Assembly: GCA_964460435.1 (NCBI GenBank)
Contig: CAYWRH010000119.1
Coordinates: 1 to 13,738, forward strand
DNA: 13,738 nucleotides
Origin: JAAZBV01 sp964460435
GTDB taxonomy: Bacteria > Desulfobacterota > DSM-4660 > Desulfatiglandales > HGW-15
Reading direction: 5' to 3'
The position numbers and the translations under genes were made by a program. Every line of letters begins with the position of its first letter. Position 1 is the first letter of the stretch. Of this stretch, positions 6,944-13,738 are shown in pieces. The notes under the pieces were generated by a model that saw nothing but the letters and a program-made list of their open reading frames with translations, was not told where the DNA came from and did not search any database.

Positions 6944-8044
6944 ATGGCTGTGCTTGAATTAAAAAAACCAGAGGAATGCAGATATGATCTTGTCTCTTTG
7001 GGTGAGGTGATGCTCCGCCTTGATCCGGGTGAGGGCAGGATACATACAGCAAGAAGTTTTAAGGTATGGGAAGGCGGCGGTGAATACAATGTTGCAAGGG
7101 GCTTAAGAAGATGTTTCAGCATGAGAACAGCTGTTGTGACCGCCTTTGCAGATAATGCGATTGGCAGGCTTATTGAAGATCTGATACTTCAGGGAGGCGT
7201 TGATGCCTCCCTTATTATCTGGCGTGAGTATGACGGATGCGGCAGGGACGTAAGAAACGGGCTTAATTTTACTGAAAGGGGTTTTGGCATCCGTGGCGCT
7301 GTCGGTGTTTCAGACAGGGGAAATACTGCCGCCTCCCAGCTTGAAAGGGGTGATATTGACTGGGAACATATATTTGGCAAATGCGGTGTCAGGTGGTTCC
7401 ATACCGGCGGCATATTTGCCGCCCTTTCAGAAACAACACCGGGTGTTATAGAAGAGGCAATGTGTGCCGCCAAAAAATACAAAACCATCATCTCCTATGA
7501 TCTGAACTACAGGGCCAGCCTGTGGAATAAGACAGGTGGATATAAGAGGGCTAAGGAGATAAACAGGCATATCCTTGAATATGTGGATGTGCTCTTTGGA
7601 AATATTGAGGACTTTACAGCAAGGCTCGGATATGAAACAGCCCCCATAAAAGATAATCCGGTAAATATCGATATGGTGATGTTCAGTGAGATAACCGATA
7701 GCATTCTGACTGATTATCCTGGAATAAAAATAATAGCGCCAACCCTCAGAAATGCAAGGTCTGCTTCCATAAATGACTGGGGAGCTGTATGCAGGGTAAA
7801 GGATAGCTTTTATCAGGCAACCCGGAGATATAACCTTGAGATATTTGACCGTGTGGGCGGTGGTGATGGTTTCGCATCCGGCTTCATCTACGGGATGATG
7901 AGATATGATGATCCTCAGAGGGCAGTAGAATATGGCGCTGCGCATGGCGCACTCACCATGACAACACCCGGAGATAACTCTATGTCAGGCTTGTCAGAGG
8001 TGGAAAACCTTATTAATGGCACAGACACAAGGATGGTGAGATAG
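6944..8044 (+). CDS. kdgK: 2-keto-3-deoxygluconate kinase (PfkB family)
   Basis: A 366-residue sugar kinase of the PfkB/ribokinase family. It most likely phosphorylates KDG to KDPG, the substrate of the upstream aldolase. Family features are SLGEVMLRLDPGE (18-30), the sugar-binding GGGEYNVARGL (44-54), ISYDLNYRASLW (183-194) and the ATP/anion-hole motif DRVGGGDGFASGF (302-314), with Asp308 as the likely catalytic base. The motif has GGGD where most PfkB proteins have GAGD, a variant I associate with some KDG kinases. At 366 residues it is longer than E. coli KdgK (about 309), with extra sequence around 100-140 and 230-260. GAGGTG lies five bases before the ATG. The substrate is inferred mainly from its place between eda and uxaC. 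Confidence 0.85.
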   Translation: MAVLELKKPEECRYDLVSLGEVMLRLDPGEGRIHTARSFKVWEGGGEYNVARGLRRCFSMRTAVVTAFADNAIGRLIEDLILQGGVDASLIIWREYDGCGRDVRNGLNFTERGFGIRGAVGVSDRGNTAASQLERGDIDWEHIFGKCGVRWFHTGGIFAALSETTPGVIEEAMCAAKKYKTIISYDLNYRASLWNKTGGYKRAKEINRHILEYVDVLFGNIEDFTARLGYETAPIKDNPVNIDMVMFSEITDSILTDYPGIKIIAPTLRNARSASINDWGAVCRVKDSFYQATRRYNLEIFDRVGGGDGFASGFIYGMMRYDDPQRAVEYGAAHGALTMTTPGDNSMSGLSEVENLINGTDTRMVR

Positions 8045-8046
8045 AC

Positions 8047-9438
8047 ATGGCGCTCCTGGATGAAGACAGGCTCTTTCCGGCAGAAGAGAAAACTCGTGAT
8101 ATTGCCCGTGCCATATATCATCAGATAAAGGGGCTGCCCATTATAAGCCCGCACGGCCATACTGACCCTGCATGGTATGCTGAAAATATTAGGTTTACTG
8201 ATCCAGCCGCACTTTTTATTGTGCCGGATCATTACCTCATAAGGATGCTCTGCTCTCAGGGTTATACACATGCGGAGCTGGGTGTGAAATCCATTGATAA
8301 TACCCCATATGAAAAAGACCCCCGCAAGATATGGCATATCTTCGCTAAAAATTACCATCTGTATTTAGGAACACCTACAAGGATGTGGCTTGACTATATA
8401 TTCAGCAAGATATTCGATATAGAAGAGGAGCTTGATGAAGGGTCAGCTGATTCCATATACAATATTATTGATAATAAACTTAAAACCGAAAAATTCAGGA
8501 TAAGAACTCTTTATAAAAGGTTCAGGATAGAGGTATTAAGCACCACAGATGAACCAGACAGCGATCTCATTCACCATAAGAAGATAAGAGACGAATGGAA
8601 TGGAAGGGTAATTCCGTGCTTCAGGCCTGACTCCATAATAGACCCTCTGCATGAGTCATTTCTAACCGGGGTGGAAAAACTGTGCGGAAATAATACGACA
8701 TACAGAAATTACCTTGATGCGATTCAGGAACGCAGGCTGTTCTTTAAAGAGATGGGCGCTGTTTCAACAGATCATGGCTGCCTTGAGGCCTATACAGCGG
8801 ATGTTTCAGATGAGAGGATGCAGACGCTTTTTGATAAGGCCATGAAAGGCACAATTGACAAGGATGAGGCAAGGGAATTTCAGGGCCACATGCTTATGGA
8901 GATGGCCCGTATGAGTATTGAAGACGGGCTTGTGATGCAGATACACCCCGGTGTATACAGGAACCATAGCAGCCTTGTTTTTAAACGCTTTGGACGTGAC
9001 AAAGGGGTTGATATACCGGTTGAAACCGAATATGTAAGGGCCTTAAGGCCTCTGCTGGAGCGTTATGGCCATGAAAAAAAATTGAGGATTATCCTTTTTA
9101 CCCTTGATGATACCAGGTATACACGTGAGCTTGCGCCACTGGCTGGATATTATCCTGTCCTAAGGCTTGGCCCTGCATGGTGGTTCAATGACAGCCCCGG
9201 GGGCATGATGCGCTTCAGGGAGTCTGTCACAGAGACAGCAGGTTTTTATAATACTGTCGGATTCAATGACGACACAAGGGCATTTTTGTCTATCCCTGCA
9301 AGACATGACATGGCAAGGCGTGTGGATGCATCATATCTTGCAAGGCTTGTGGCAGAACACCATCTCAGCATGAAGCAGGCGGAAAGGGTGGCATATGATC
9401 TGACATATAGGATCCCCAAAGAGAGTTATAATCTGTAA
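8047..9438 (+). CDS. uxaC: Glucuronate (uronate) isomerase
   Basis: A 463-residue enzyme of the amidohydrolase fold that converts D-glucuronate to D-fructuronate and D-galacturonate to D-tagaturonate. Diagnostic segments are LPIISPHGHTDPAWYA (30-45; metal-type His36 and His38), STTDEP (165-170), VMQIHPGVYRNH (296-307), LGPAWWFNDSPGGMMRFRE (374-392) and GFNDDTRAFLSIPARHD (405-421). These resemble, from memory, the Caulobacter-type UxaC much more than the E. coli type. Length is normal (about 470). Its ribosome site GGTGAG (8035-8040) lies in the last codons of kdgK and the start codon follows the kdgK stop by two bases, so the two are coupled. The reductase and dehydratase that link it to KDG are absent from this window. 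Confidence 0.92.
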   Translation: MALLDEDRLFPAEEKTRDIARAIYHQIKGLPIISPHGHTDPAWYAENIRFTDPAALFIVPDHYLIRMLCSQGYTHAELGVKSIDNTPYEKDPRKIWHIFAKNYHLYLGTPTRMWLDYIFSKIFDIEEELDEGSADSIYNIIDNKLKTEKFRIRTLYKRFRIEVLSTTDEPDSDLIHHKKIRDEWNGRVIPCFRPDSIIDPLHESFLTGVEKLCGNNTTYRNYLDAIQERRLFFKEMGAVSTDHGCLEAYTADVSDERMQTLFDKAMKGTIDKDEAREFQGHMLMEMARMSIEDGLVMQIHPGVYRNHSSLVFKRFGRDKGVDIPVETEYVRALRPLLERYGHEKKLRIILFTLDDTRYTRELAPLAGYYPVLRLGPAWWFNDSPGGMMRFRESVTETAGFYNTVGFNDDTRAFLSIPARHDMARRVDASYLARLVAEHHLSMKQAERVAYDLTYRIPKESYNL

Positions 9439-9463
9439 GTTAAAATAAAAGGAATAATTGATC

Positions 9464-10288
9464 ATGCAGAATGGCTTCAGGGAAACACTTCAGTTTTATC
9501 TGGTTGACAGCAAGACCCCTCTTGGAAAGATAATAGATATTTTCATTATTATGATGAATCTCCTTATCTGTGCCATTCTGGTCATAGAAACCTATGTGGT
9601 ATCTCAGGATACACTATCCCTGCTCTGGCAGATAGAAAAGGCAATAGTATTTCTCTTTGTAATTGAATATGTGGCAAGGCTTTATGGCTCTGAGAACAGG
9701 GCAAGACAGCTAGTTGATATCTACAGCATACTGGATCTTATCTCAATTCTGCCTACGCTTATCCTTATCATTTTCCCATATTTGGGGCTTAATCACGATA
9801 TGAACTTTATTCAATTTATAAGGATAATAAGGGTATTCAGGATATTCAGGTTTTTTCGCTTTCTCGCCACCCCGGAATTTTTCTTTGGCAACCTTACAAT
9901 GCATGTGCTCAGGGTCATTAAACTTTTCATGATCATATTTATGATCTTTTTTATATCTTCAGGATGCTTTCTCTTATTTGAAAAGGGCGCAAACCCCAAT
10001 GTTAAAACATTTGGAGATGCCTTTTACTTTACTGTTGTCACACTTACCACTGTTGGTTTTGGGGATATTTATCCTGTTACAGGCGGCGGCAGGATGGTCA
10101 CGGTTATAATGATAATATCAGGCATTATTCTCATACCCTGGCAGGCAAGTCAGATTGTTAAGGAATGGGTTCATATGGCAACAAAAAGGGATGTAATATG
10201 CAAGAGTTGCGGATTGAGATATCATGACAGGGATGCCTCGCACTGTAAATCCTGCGGGAGTATAATTTATCAGGAGATAGAGGATTGA
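9464..10288 (+). CDS. Voltage-gated-type potassium channel with C-terminal zinc ribbon
   Basis: A 274-residue six-helix ion channel subunit. Hydrophobic segments fit S1 (about 22-43), S2 (58-73), S3 (84-106), S5 (148-172) and S6 (209-227). S4 (119-134) carries Arg at 120, 123, 126, 129 and 132, the every-third-residue pattern of a voltage sensor. The pore loop has the potassium-type filter TTVGFGD (195-201). There is no RCK or cyclic-nucleotide domain. After S6 the tail contains a double CxxC zinc ribbon (Cys246, 249, 261, 264). ATG is chosen with AAAAGGA ten bases before; a TTG two codons earlier is too close to that site. It begins 25 bases after uxaC and overlaps hpt by four bases. Potassium selectivity follows from the filter; what the zinc ribbon senses is unknown. 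Confidence 0.88.
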   Translation: MQNGFRETLQFYLVDSKTPLGKIIDIFIIMMNLLICAILVIETYVVSQDTLSLLWQIEKAIVFLFVIEYVARLYGSENRARQLVDIYSILDLISILPTLILIIFPYLGLNHDMNFIQFIRIIRVFRIFRFFRFLATPEFFFGNLTMHVLRVIKLFMIIFMIFFISSGCFLLFEKGANPNVKTFGDAFYFTVVTLTTVGFGDIYPVTGGGRMVTVIMIISGIILIPWQASQIVKEWVHMATKRDVICKSCGLRYHDRDASHCKSCGSIIYQEIED

Positions 10289-10830
10289 AATATACTATGA
10301 ACATCCTGACCTTTCCCCATGAAGTGATCCTCTCTTCTGAGCAGATACAGGAGAGGGTAAAAGAGCTTGGCAAAAAGATAACCATTGACTATGCTGATAG
10401 AGAACTTATGGCAATATGTGTCCTCAAGGGGGGACTTCCTTTTTTTGCTGACCTGATAAGAAAAATTGACCTTCCGCTTACCACCGATTTTATATCAATA
10501 TCAAGCTATAATGGCAAGAAAGAGTCTTCCGGAAATGTAGAGATAAGACATGATATTTCCGTGCCTGTAAAAGAGAGGGATATACTCCTTGTGGAGGATA
10601 TTATTGACACCGGTATGTCTGTCAGCCGGATTGTCGAACATCTTAAAGAGAAAGCCCCCCGATCCATAAGGATATGCGCCCTGCTTGACAAGAAAGAGGC
10701 GAGAAATCCATCGTGCCTTGTAAGGTGCGACTATTCGGGTTTTGATGTGCCTGATAAGTTTTTGATAGGTTATGGCCTTGACTATAATGAAAAATACAGG
10801 AACCTGCCATTTATTGCAGCAATGGAATAA
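10285..10830 (+). CDS. hpt: Hypoxanthine phosphoribosyltransferase
   Basis: A 181-residue purine-salvage enzyme that joins hypoxanthine (and often guanine) to PRPP, giving IMP or GMP. The PRPP-binding signature is LLVEDIIDTGMSVS (101-114). The conserved early loop VLKGGLPFFADL (47-58), SSYNG (73-77) and the late DYSGFDVPDKFLIGYGLDYNEKYRNLP (149-175) complete the family pattern. The TTG start overlaps the channel stop codon as TTGA, has AGGAG eight bases upstream, and gives MKYT, similar to MKHT of E. coli Hpt. An in-frame ATG at 10297 (177 residues) is a fair alternative, with GAGG 13 bases upstream. It is last in the plus-strand cluster and has no obvious tie to uronate breakdown. Confidence 0.92.
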   Translation: MKYTMNILTFPHEVILSSEQIQERVKELGKKITIDYADRELMAICVLKGGLPFFADLIRKIDLPLTTDFISISSYNGKKESSGNVEIRHDISVPVKERDILLVEDIIDTGMSVSRIVEHLKEKAPRSIRICALLDKKEARNPSCLVRCDYSGFDVPDKFLIGYGLDYNEKYRNLPFIAAME

Positions 10831-10850
10831 AACATCTTTTGCTGAATGCT

Positions 10851-10885
10851 AAAAACTGACTGGCTTGTATACAAAAAGGTCAGTT
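10851..10885 (-). terminator. Intrinsic terminator for the minus-strand Cache hybrid kinase
   Basis: AACTGAC (10854-10860) and GTCAGTT (10879-10885) form a perfect 7-bp stem. Read on the minus strand, the distal arm runs straight into five T residues (10855-10851). The 18-base loop contains a perfect 10-bp palindrome, TTGTATACAA (10865-10874). On the plus strand no T run follows, so it serves the minus-strand kinase, which ends 15 bases before the stem. It might still hinder read-through from hpt. Confidence 0.6.
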
Positions 10886-10899
10886 ACTGTGGATGCACA

Positions 10900-13674
10900 C
10901 TATCTGGAATATTTCTTGAGAATCTCCTTAAGCTTCTCAACATTTACAGGCTTTTCCAGAAAATCATTCATGCCGGCCTCAATGGCATTTTCACGGTCTT
11001 CCTTAAGTACAGCGGCTGAAAGGGCAATGATAGGGGTATCCTTGCATATCTCCCTGCGTATGATCCTTGTAGCATCGGTCCCGTTAATCTCGGGCATCTG
11101 CATGTCCATAAAGATTATATTATAGTTATTTTCCTTCCTGAGCATTTCAACCGCCTCTCTGCCGTTTCTGGCCTTGTCTATAATAATCCCATACTTGCTT
11201 AAAAGTTTATCCATCAGCTTCATGTTTGTGGGGTTATCCTCGACAACCATTACCTTCAACCCCTTGTATGATATCTCCTCTGCCATGTGCCTTGTTACTA
11301 TATTGCTTTTCTCCCTCCGTTTATCGCCCAGGACGGTTCTTATTACATTTATCATCTCTTTTCTTAATATCGGTTTTGATAGATACCCGTCAAACCCCTT
11401 TATCCTGGCGTTCAAGGACTGACCGGGTATTGCCTCTGATGTGGCGGCAATTATCTTCAGATCTTTTAATCTATCATCGCCCCTGATCTTTTCTATAAAT
11501 CCATACCCGTCCATCTCCGGCATCATCATGTCGCTTATGATGATGTCAGGCATTATACTTATTCCTGCAAGGTATTGAAGCGCCTCTTCACCTGAGCGGG
11601 CCACAAGCAAAATCTCCATTTTGGCTGTTGAACAGTATTCGCTGAATATTGCGCCTGCATGGATATTGTCATCTACAATAAGAACCCTTTTACCGTTCAA
11701 TGAATCATAACTGACCGGCTCAATCTCATTATCAATAATAGGCTTTGCCTGTTCGAGTTTCAGTGTAAATATAAACTCGCTCCCCTTTCCCTCGCTTGAT
11801 TCCACCCATATCCTGCCTCCCATCTTTTCCACAAATGATTTTGTGATGGATAAACCTAAACCCGTCCCGCCATATTTGCGTGTGGTTGAGACATCTGCCT
11901 GTGCAAATGCCTCAAATATGCTCTCTTTTTTACTCTCAGGGATACCGATACCTGTGTCTCTTATGGATATTCTGAGAGTGCGCATCATGCCCGGTTCGCC
12001 CTCCCCGATTGTGTCTTCAGGGGCAGGGCCGATAGTGGTGAATATCTCACCCTTTTCAGTAAATTTAAGTGCATTGCCTATCAGGTTAATAAGTATCTGG
12101 CGGATTCGCGTCGGGTCTCCCCTGAAATATCTTGGTCCGCTTTCCATCCGGTAAAGGACATCCACAGCGCTGCCCACCATCTTTGACCTGATCATAGAGA
12201 AGATGCTCTCAATAAGATACATGAAGTCAAACTCTATGGATTCAAGCTCATATTTATTCTCCTGTACCTTTGAGAAATCGAGTATGTCATTTATAAGTGA
12301 AAGCAGCATATTACCGCTTGTCTGCATGGTGGAGAGGTAATCCTGCTGTACTTCATCAAGGCGTGTCTCCCTGAGGAGCCTTGTAAAACCTATAATGGCA
12401 TTTAATGGCGTCCTGATCTCATGTGACATATTCGCCAGAAACTGACCCTTTGCCTCAAGGGCAGCTTCTGCCTGTTTTTTTGCTTCAATGAGGGCTGTTT
12501 CAATCTTTTTACGCTCATTGATCTCTTCGACCAGCTTGTCCCTTGAAACAGTTGTCCTTTTAAGATCCTCTATCATCTGGTTAAAGCTTTTTGCAAGTTC
12601 GCCTATTTCATCATTTGATACAATATCTATATGTGAAGAAAGGTCTCCCTCGCCTATTTTCTTTGCCGCATCCCTCAAATCAATTAACGGTTTTGTGATC
12701 TTTTTAGAAAGAAAGATGCTTATAAGCACAGCAAGGAGCAGGCATGAAAATAGAAAGATGATTGTTCTTTGAAGCGAATCAATAATATCACTGAATGCCT
12801 CAACAGCAGGAAGCTCGACAATAACAGCCCAGTCAGGGTTTTGAATAGCAGCATGGACGGCTACCACCTGATTTCTCATGATACCTGTTGTGATATTGCT
12901 GTCAGTTTCAGCAGTCGTGCGATCTGAATGGATATACCTGGAAACCTCATGGAGATCCTTCAGGTTTTCACCTTTAAGTACCCTGCTCGTATCACCAAAG
13001 GCCAAAAGGTTTCCCTGTTTATCCACAACAAAGGCTACCCCGGTCTTGCCTATCTTCATGGCCCCGACAAGATCCCACATAAATTTGAGATTGATTTCAG
13101 CAGTAATATAACCCTGATAGTCACCCATAACATCTATTAACGGAATGGCAATTCTCATGAGCGGTTCACTGTTTGAACTCTCTATATAGACATCACTTAT
13201 ATAGACCTTTCTTTTTTGTACCTCAATTCGTATCATCTCCGCATCCTCTGGCTTGAGCTGGTCAGCTAGAAGCCTTGATATACGCGATGCCCTGTATATC
13301 TCATGGCCATTTATGTCAAACAGTACAAGTTTTCGGAAAGATGGGTCCAGCCCAAGGAGCTTGTCCATAACAAGTGTCTGCTCTTCCTGATTTGGGGAGG
13401 TGAGGTGACCCAGTATAACAGCAGCCTGAAGTATCTCTATTTTTTTTTGGATAAATGACTTTACAGAATTGGCCGCCTCACGCGCTATCAACTGCTGTTG
13501 TGCAATGACCTGTTTTTTCTGATTGTTGTAGCTGAAATAGAGTTCAAGCCCGCTTGAAATCAGTAGCACGAGGAAACTGAGAGAGACAAAGGCAATTGCC
13601 AGTATAAGAGTCAGGCTGCGGAATTTGACAGTCTTATTGCTTGAAGGTGTGGACAACGCTAAAAAGTTACTCAT
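10900..13674 (-). CDS. Membrane-bound Cache-HAMP hybrid sensor histidine kinase with two receivers
   Basis: A 924-residue sensor kinase. One membrane helix (about 20-43) leads to a large periplasmic region (about 44-300) with dCache-type features: FDINGHEIYRA (119-129), VYISDVYIESSNSEPLMRIAIPLID (157-181) and GYITAEINLKFMWDLV (188-203). A second helix follows (about 303-323), then HAMP (324-376), HisKA with His418 in NMSHEIRTP, and HATPase with NLIGNALKF (530-538), DTGIGI (573-578) and GGTGLGL (602-608). Two receivers close it: Asp715 and Lys767; Asp857, Ser886 and Lys908. All key residues are present. Its core and double-receiver tail parallel the PAS hybrid kinase earlier in the window, but the sensor differs and points to an extracellular small molecule. 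There is no Hpt domain. The ATG has no good ribosome site (an AGG lies about 17 bases upstream), so the start is slightly uncertain. Confidence 0.93.
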   Translation of the reverse strand: MSNFLALSTPSSNKTVKFRSLTLILAIAFVSLSFLVLLISSGLELYFSYNNQKKQVIAQQQLIAREAANSVKSFIQKKIEILQAAVILGHLTSPNQEEQTLVMDKLLGLDPSFRKLVLFDINGHEIYRASRISRLLADQLKPEDAEMIRIEVQKRKVYISDVYIESSNSEPLMRIAIPLIDVMGDYQGYITAEINLKFMWDLVGAMKIGKTGVAFVVDKQGNLLAFGDTSRVLKGENLKDLHEVSRYIHSDRTTAETDSNITTGIMRNQVVAVHAAIQNPDWAVIVELPAVEAFSDIIDSLQRTIIFLFSCLLLAVLISIFLSKKITKPLIDLRDAAKKIGEGDLSSHIDIVSNDEIGELAKSFNQMIEDLKRTTVSRDKLVEEINERKKIETALIEAKKQAEAALEAKGQFLANMSHEIRTPLNAIIGFTRLLRETRLDEVQQDYLSTMQTSGNMLLSLINDILDFSKVQENKYELESIEFDFMYLIESIFSMIRSKMVGSAVDVLYRMESGPRYFRGDPTRIRQILINLIGNALKFTEKGEIFTTIGPAPEDTIGEGEPGMMRTLRISIRDTGIGIPESKKESIFEAFAQADVSTTRKYGGTGLGLSITKSFVEKMGGRIWVESSEGKGSEFIFTLKLEQAKPIIDNEIEPVSYDSLNGKRVLIVDDNIHAGAIFSEYCSTAKMEILLVARSGEEALQYLAGISIMPDIIISDMMMPEMDGYGFIEKIRGDDRLKDLKIIAATSEAIPGQSLNARIKGFDGYLSKPILRKEMINVIRTVLGDKRREKSNIVTRHMAEEISYKGLKVMVVEDNPTNMKLMDKLLSKYGIIIDKARNGREAVEMLRKENNYNIIFMDMQMPEINGTDATRIIRREICKDTPIIALSAAVLKEDRENAIEAGMNDFLEKPVNVEKLKEILKKYSR

Positions 13675-13706
13675 TTTATGGTCAAAATCATCCTGTTGAT
13701 ATTAAC

Positions 13707-13730
13707 TAATAATAAGCCATATTATTATTA
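13707..13730. repeat. Perfect 9-bp inverted repeat upstream of the Cache kinase gene
   Basis: TAATAATAA (13707-13715) and TTATTATTA (13722-13730) are exact reverse complements around a 6-base centre, GCCATA. The element lies 33-56 bases ahead of the kinase ATG on the minus strand, in the expected promoter region. It is all A and T, so chance or simple-repeat origin is possible. I found no clearly spaced sigma70 promoter in the 64 bases visible upstream. Confidence 0.45.
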
Positions 13731-13738
13731 AGTATATA

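Noticed and set aside
7427..7945. Open minus-strand frame of 172 codons inside kdgK
   Set aside because: It is a shadow of a gene with intact PfkB motifs, and the product shows no family features.
10817..10844. CAGCAA/TTGCTG inverted repeat across the hpt stop codon
   Set aside because: The arms are short, the loop is 16 bases, part of it is coding, and no T run follows, so it is not a convincing terminator.

Overview
This 13.7 kb window holds ten well-supported protein genes and no rRNA, tRNA, CRISPR array, transposase or phage gene. The moderate G+C and the gene style suggest a Desulfobacterota (Desulfobacterales-like) bacterium. The strongest hint is the multi-PAS hybrid kinase whose N-terminus begins MQVKPTYDELEKRVEELE, an opening I associate with that group. 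This is an inference from memory; no database search was possible.

Layout. Positions 1-397 carry no convincing gene, but contain two perfect small inverted repeats and a possible promoter. A plus-strand group follows: a secreted lipoprotein of unknown function (398-1348), a stand-alone copy of the domain usually fused in front of RluA-type pseudouridine synthases (1352-2137), and the RluA-like catalytic protein itself (2130-2765). A PAS/histidine kinase/double-receiver hybrid kinase comes next (2845-5622). On the minus strand is a YchJ-type SEC-C protein (5633-6121) with its own good sigma70-like promoter. A tightly packed plus-strand cluster then runs eda, kdgK, uxaC, a voltage-gated-type ion channel with a C-terminal zinc ribbon, and hpt (6297-10830). 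The window ends with a second large hybrid kinase on the minus strand (10900-13674), this one membrane-anchored with a periplasmic Cache sensor.

How the genes work together. UxaC, KdgK and Eda are three steps of the hexuronate (glucuronate/galacturonate) route: isomerisation of the uronate, phosphorylation of 2-keto-3-deoxygluconate (KDG), and cleavage of KDPG to pyruvate and glyceraldehyde 3-phosphate. The connecting reductase (UxuB or UxaB) and dehydratase (UxuA or UxaA) are not here and must be encoded elsewhere if the route is complete. The channel and hpt follow with almost no spacing and are probably cotranscribed, without an obvious metabolic link. The two hybrid kinases share the same catalytic core and receiver-receiver tail but differ in input domains. 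Neither has an Hpt domain or an adjacent DNA-binding regulator, so both need partners from elsewhere.

The most interesting points are the split two-cistron form of the RluA-type protein, the zinc-ribbon channel inside a uronate cluster, and the unassigned lipoprotein with a GHTSHGSQ motif. I found no strong evidence for a wholly new defence or mobile system.
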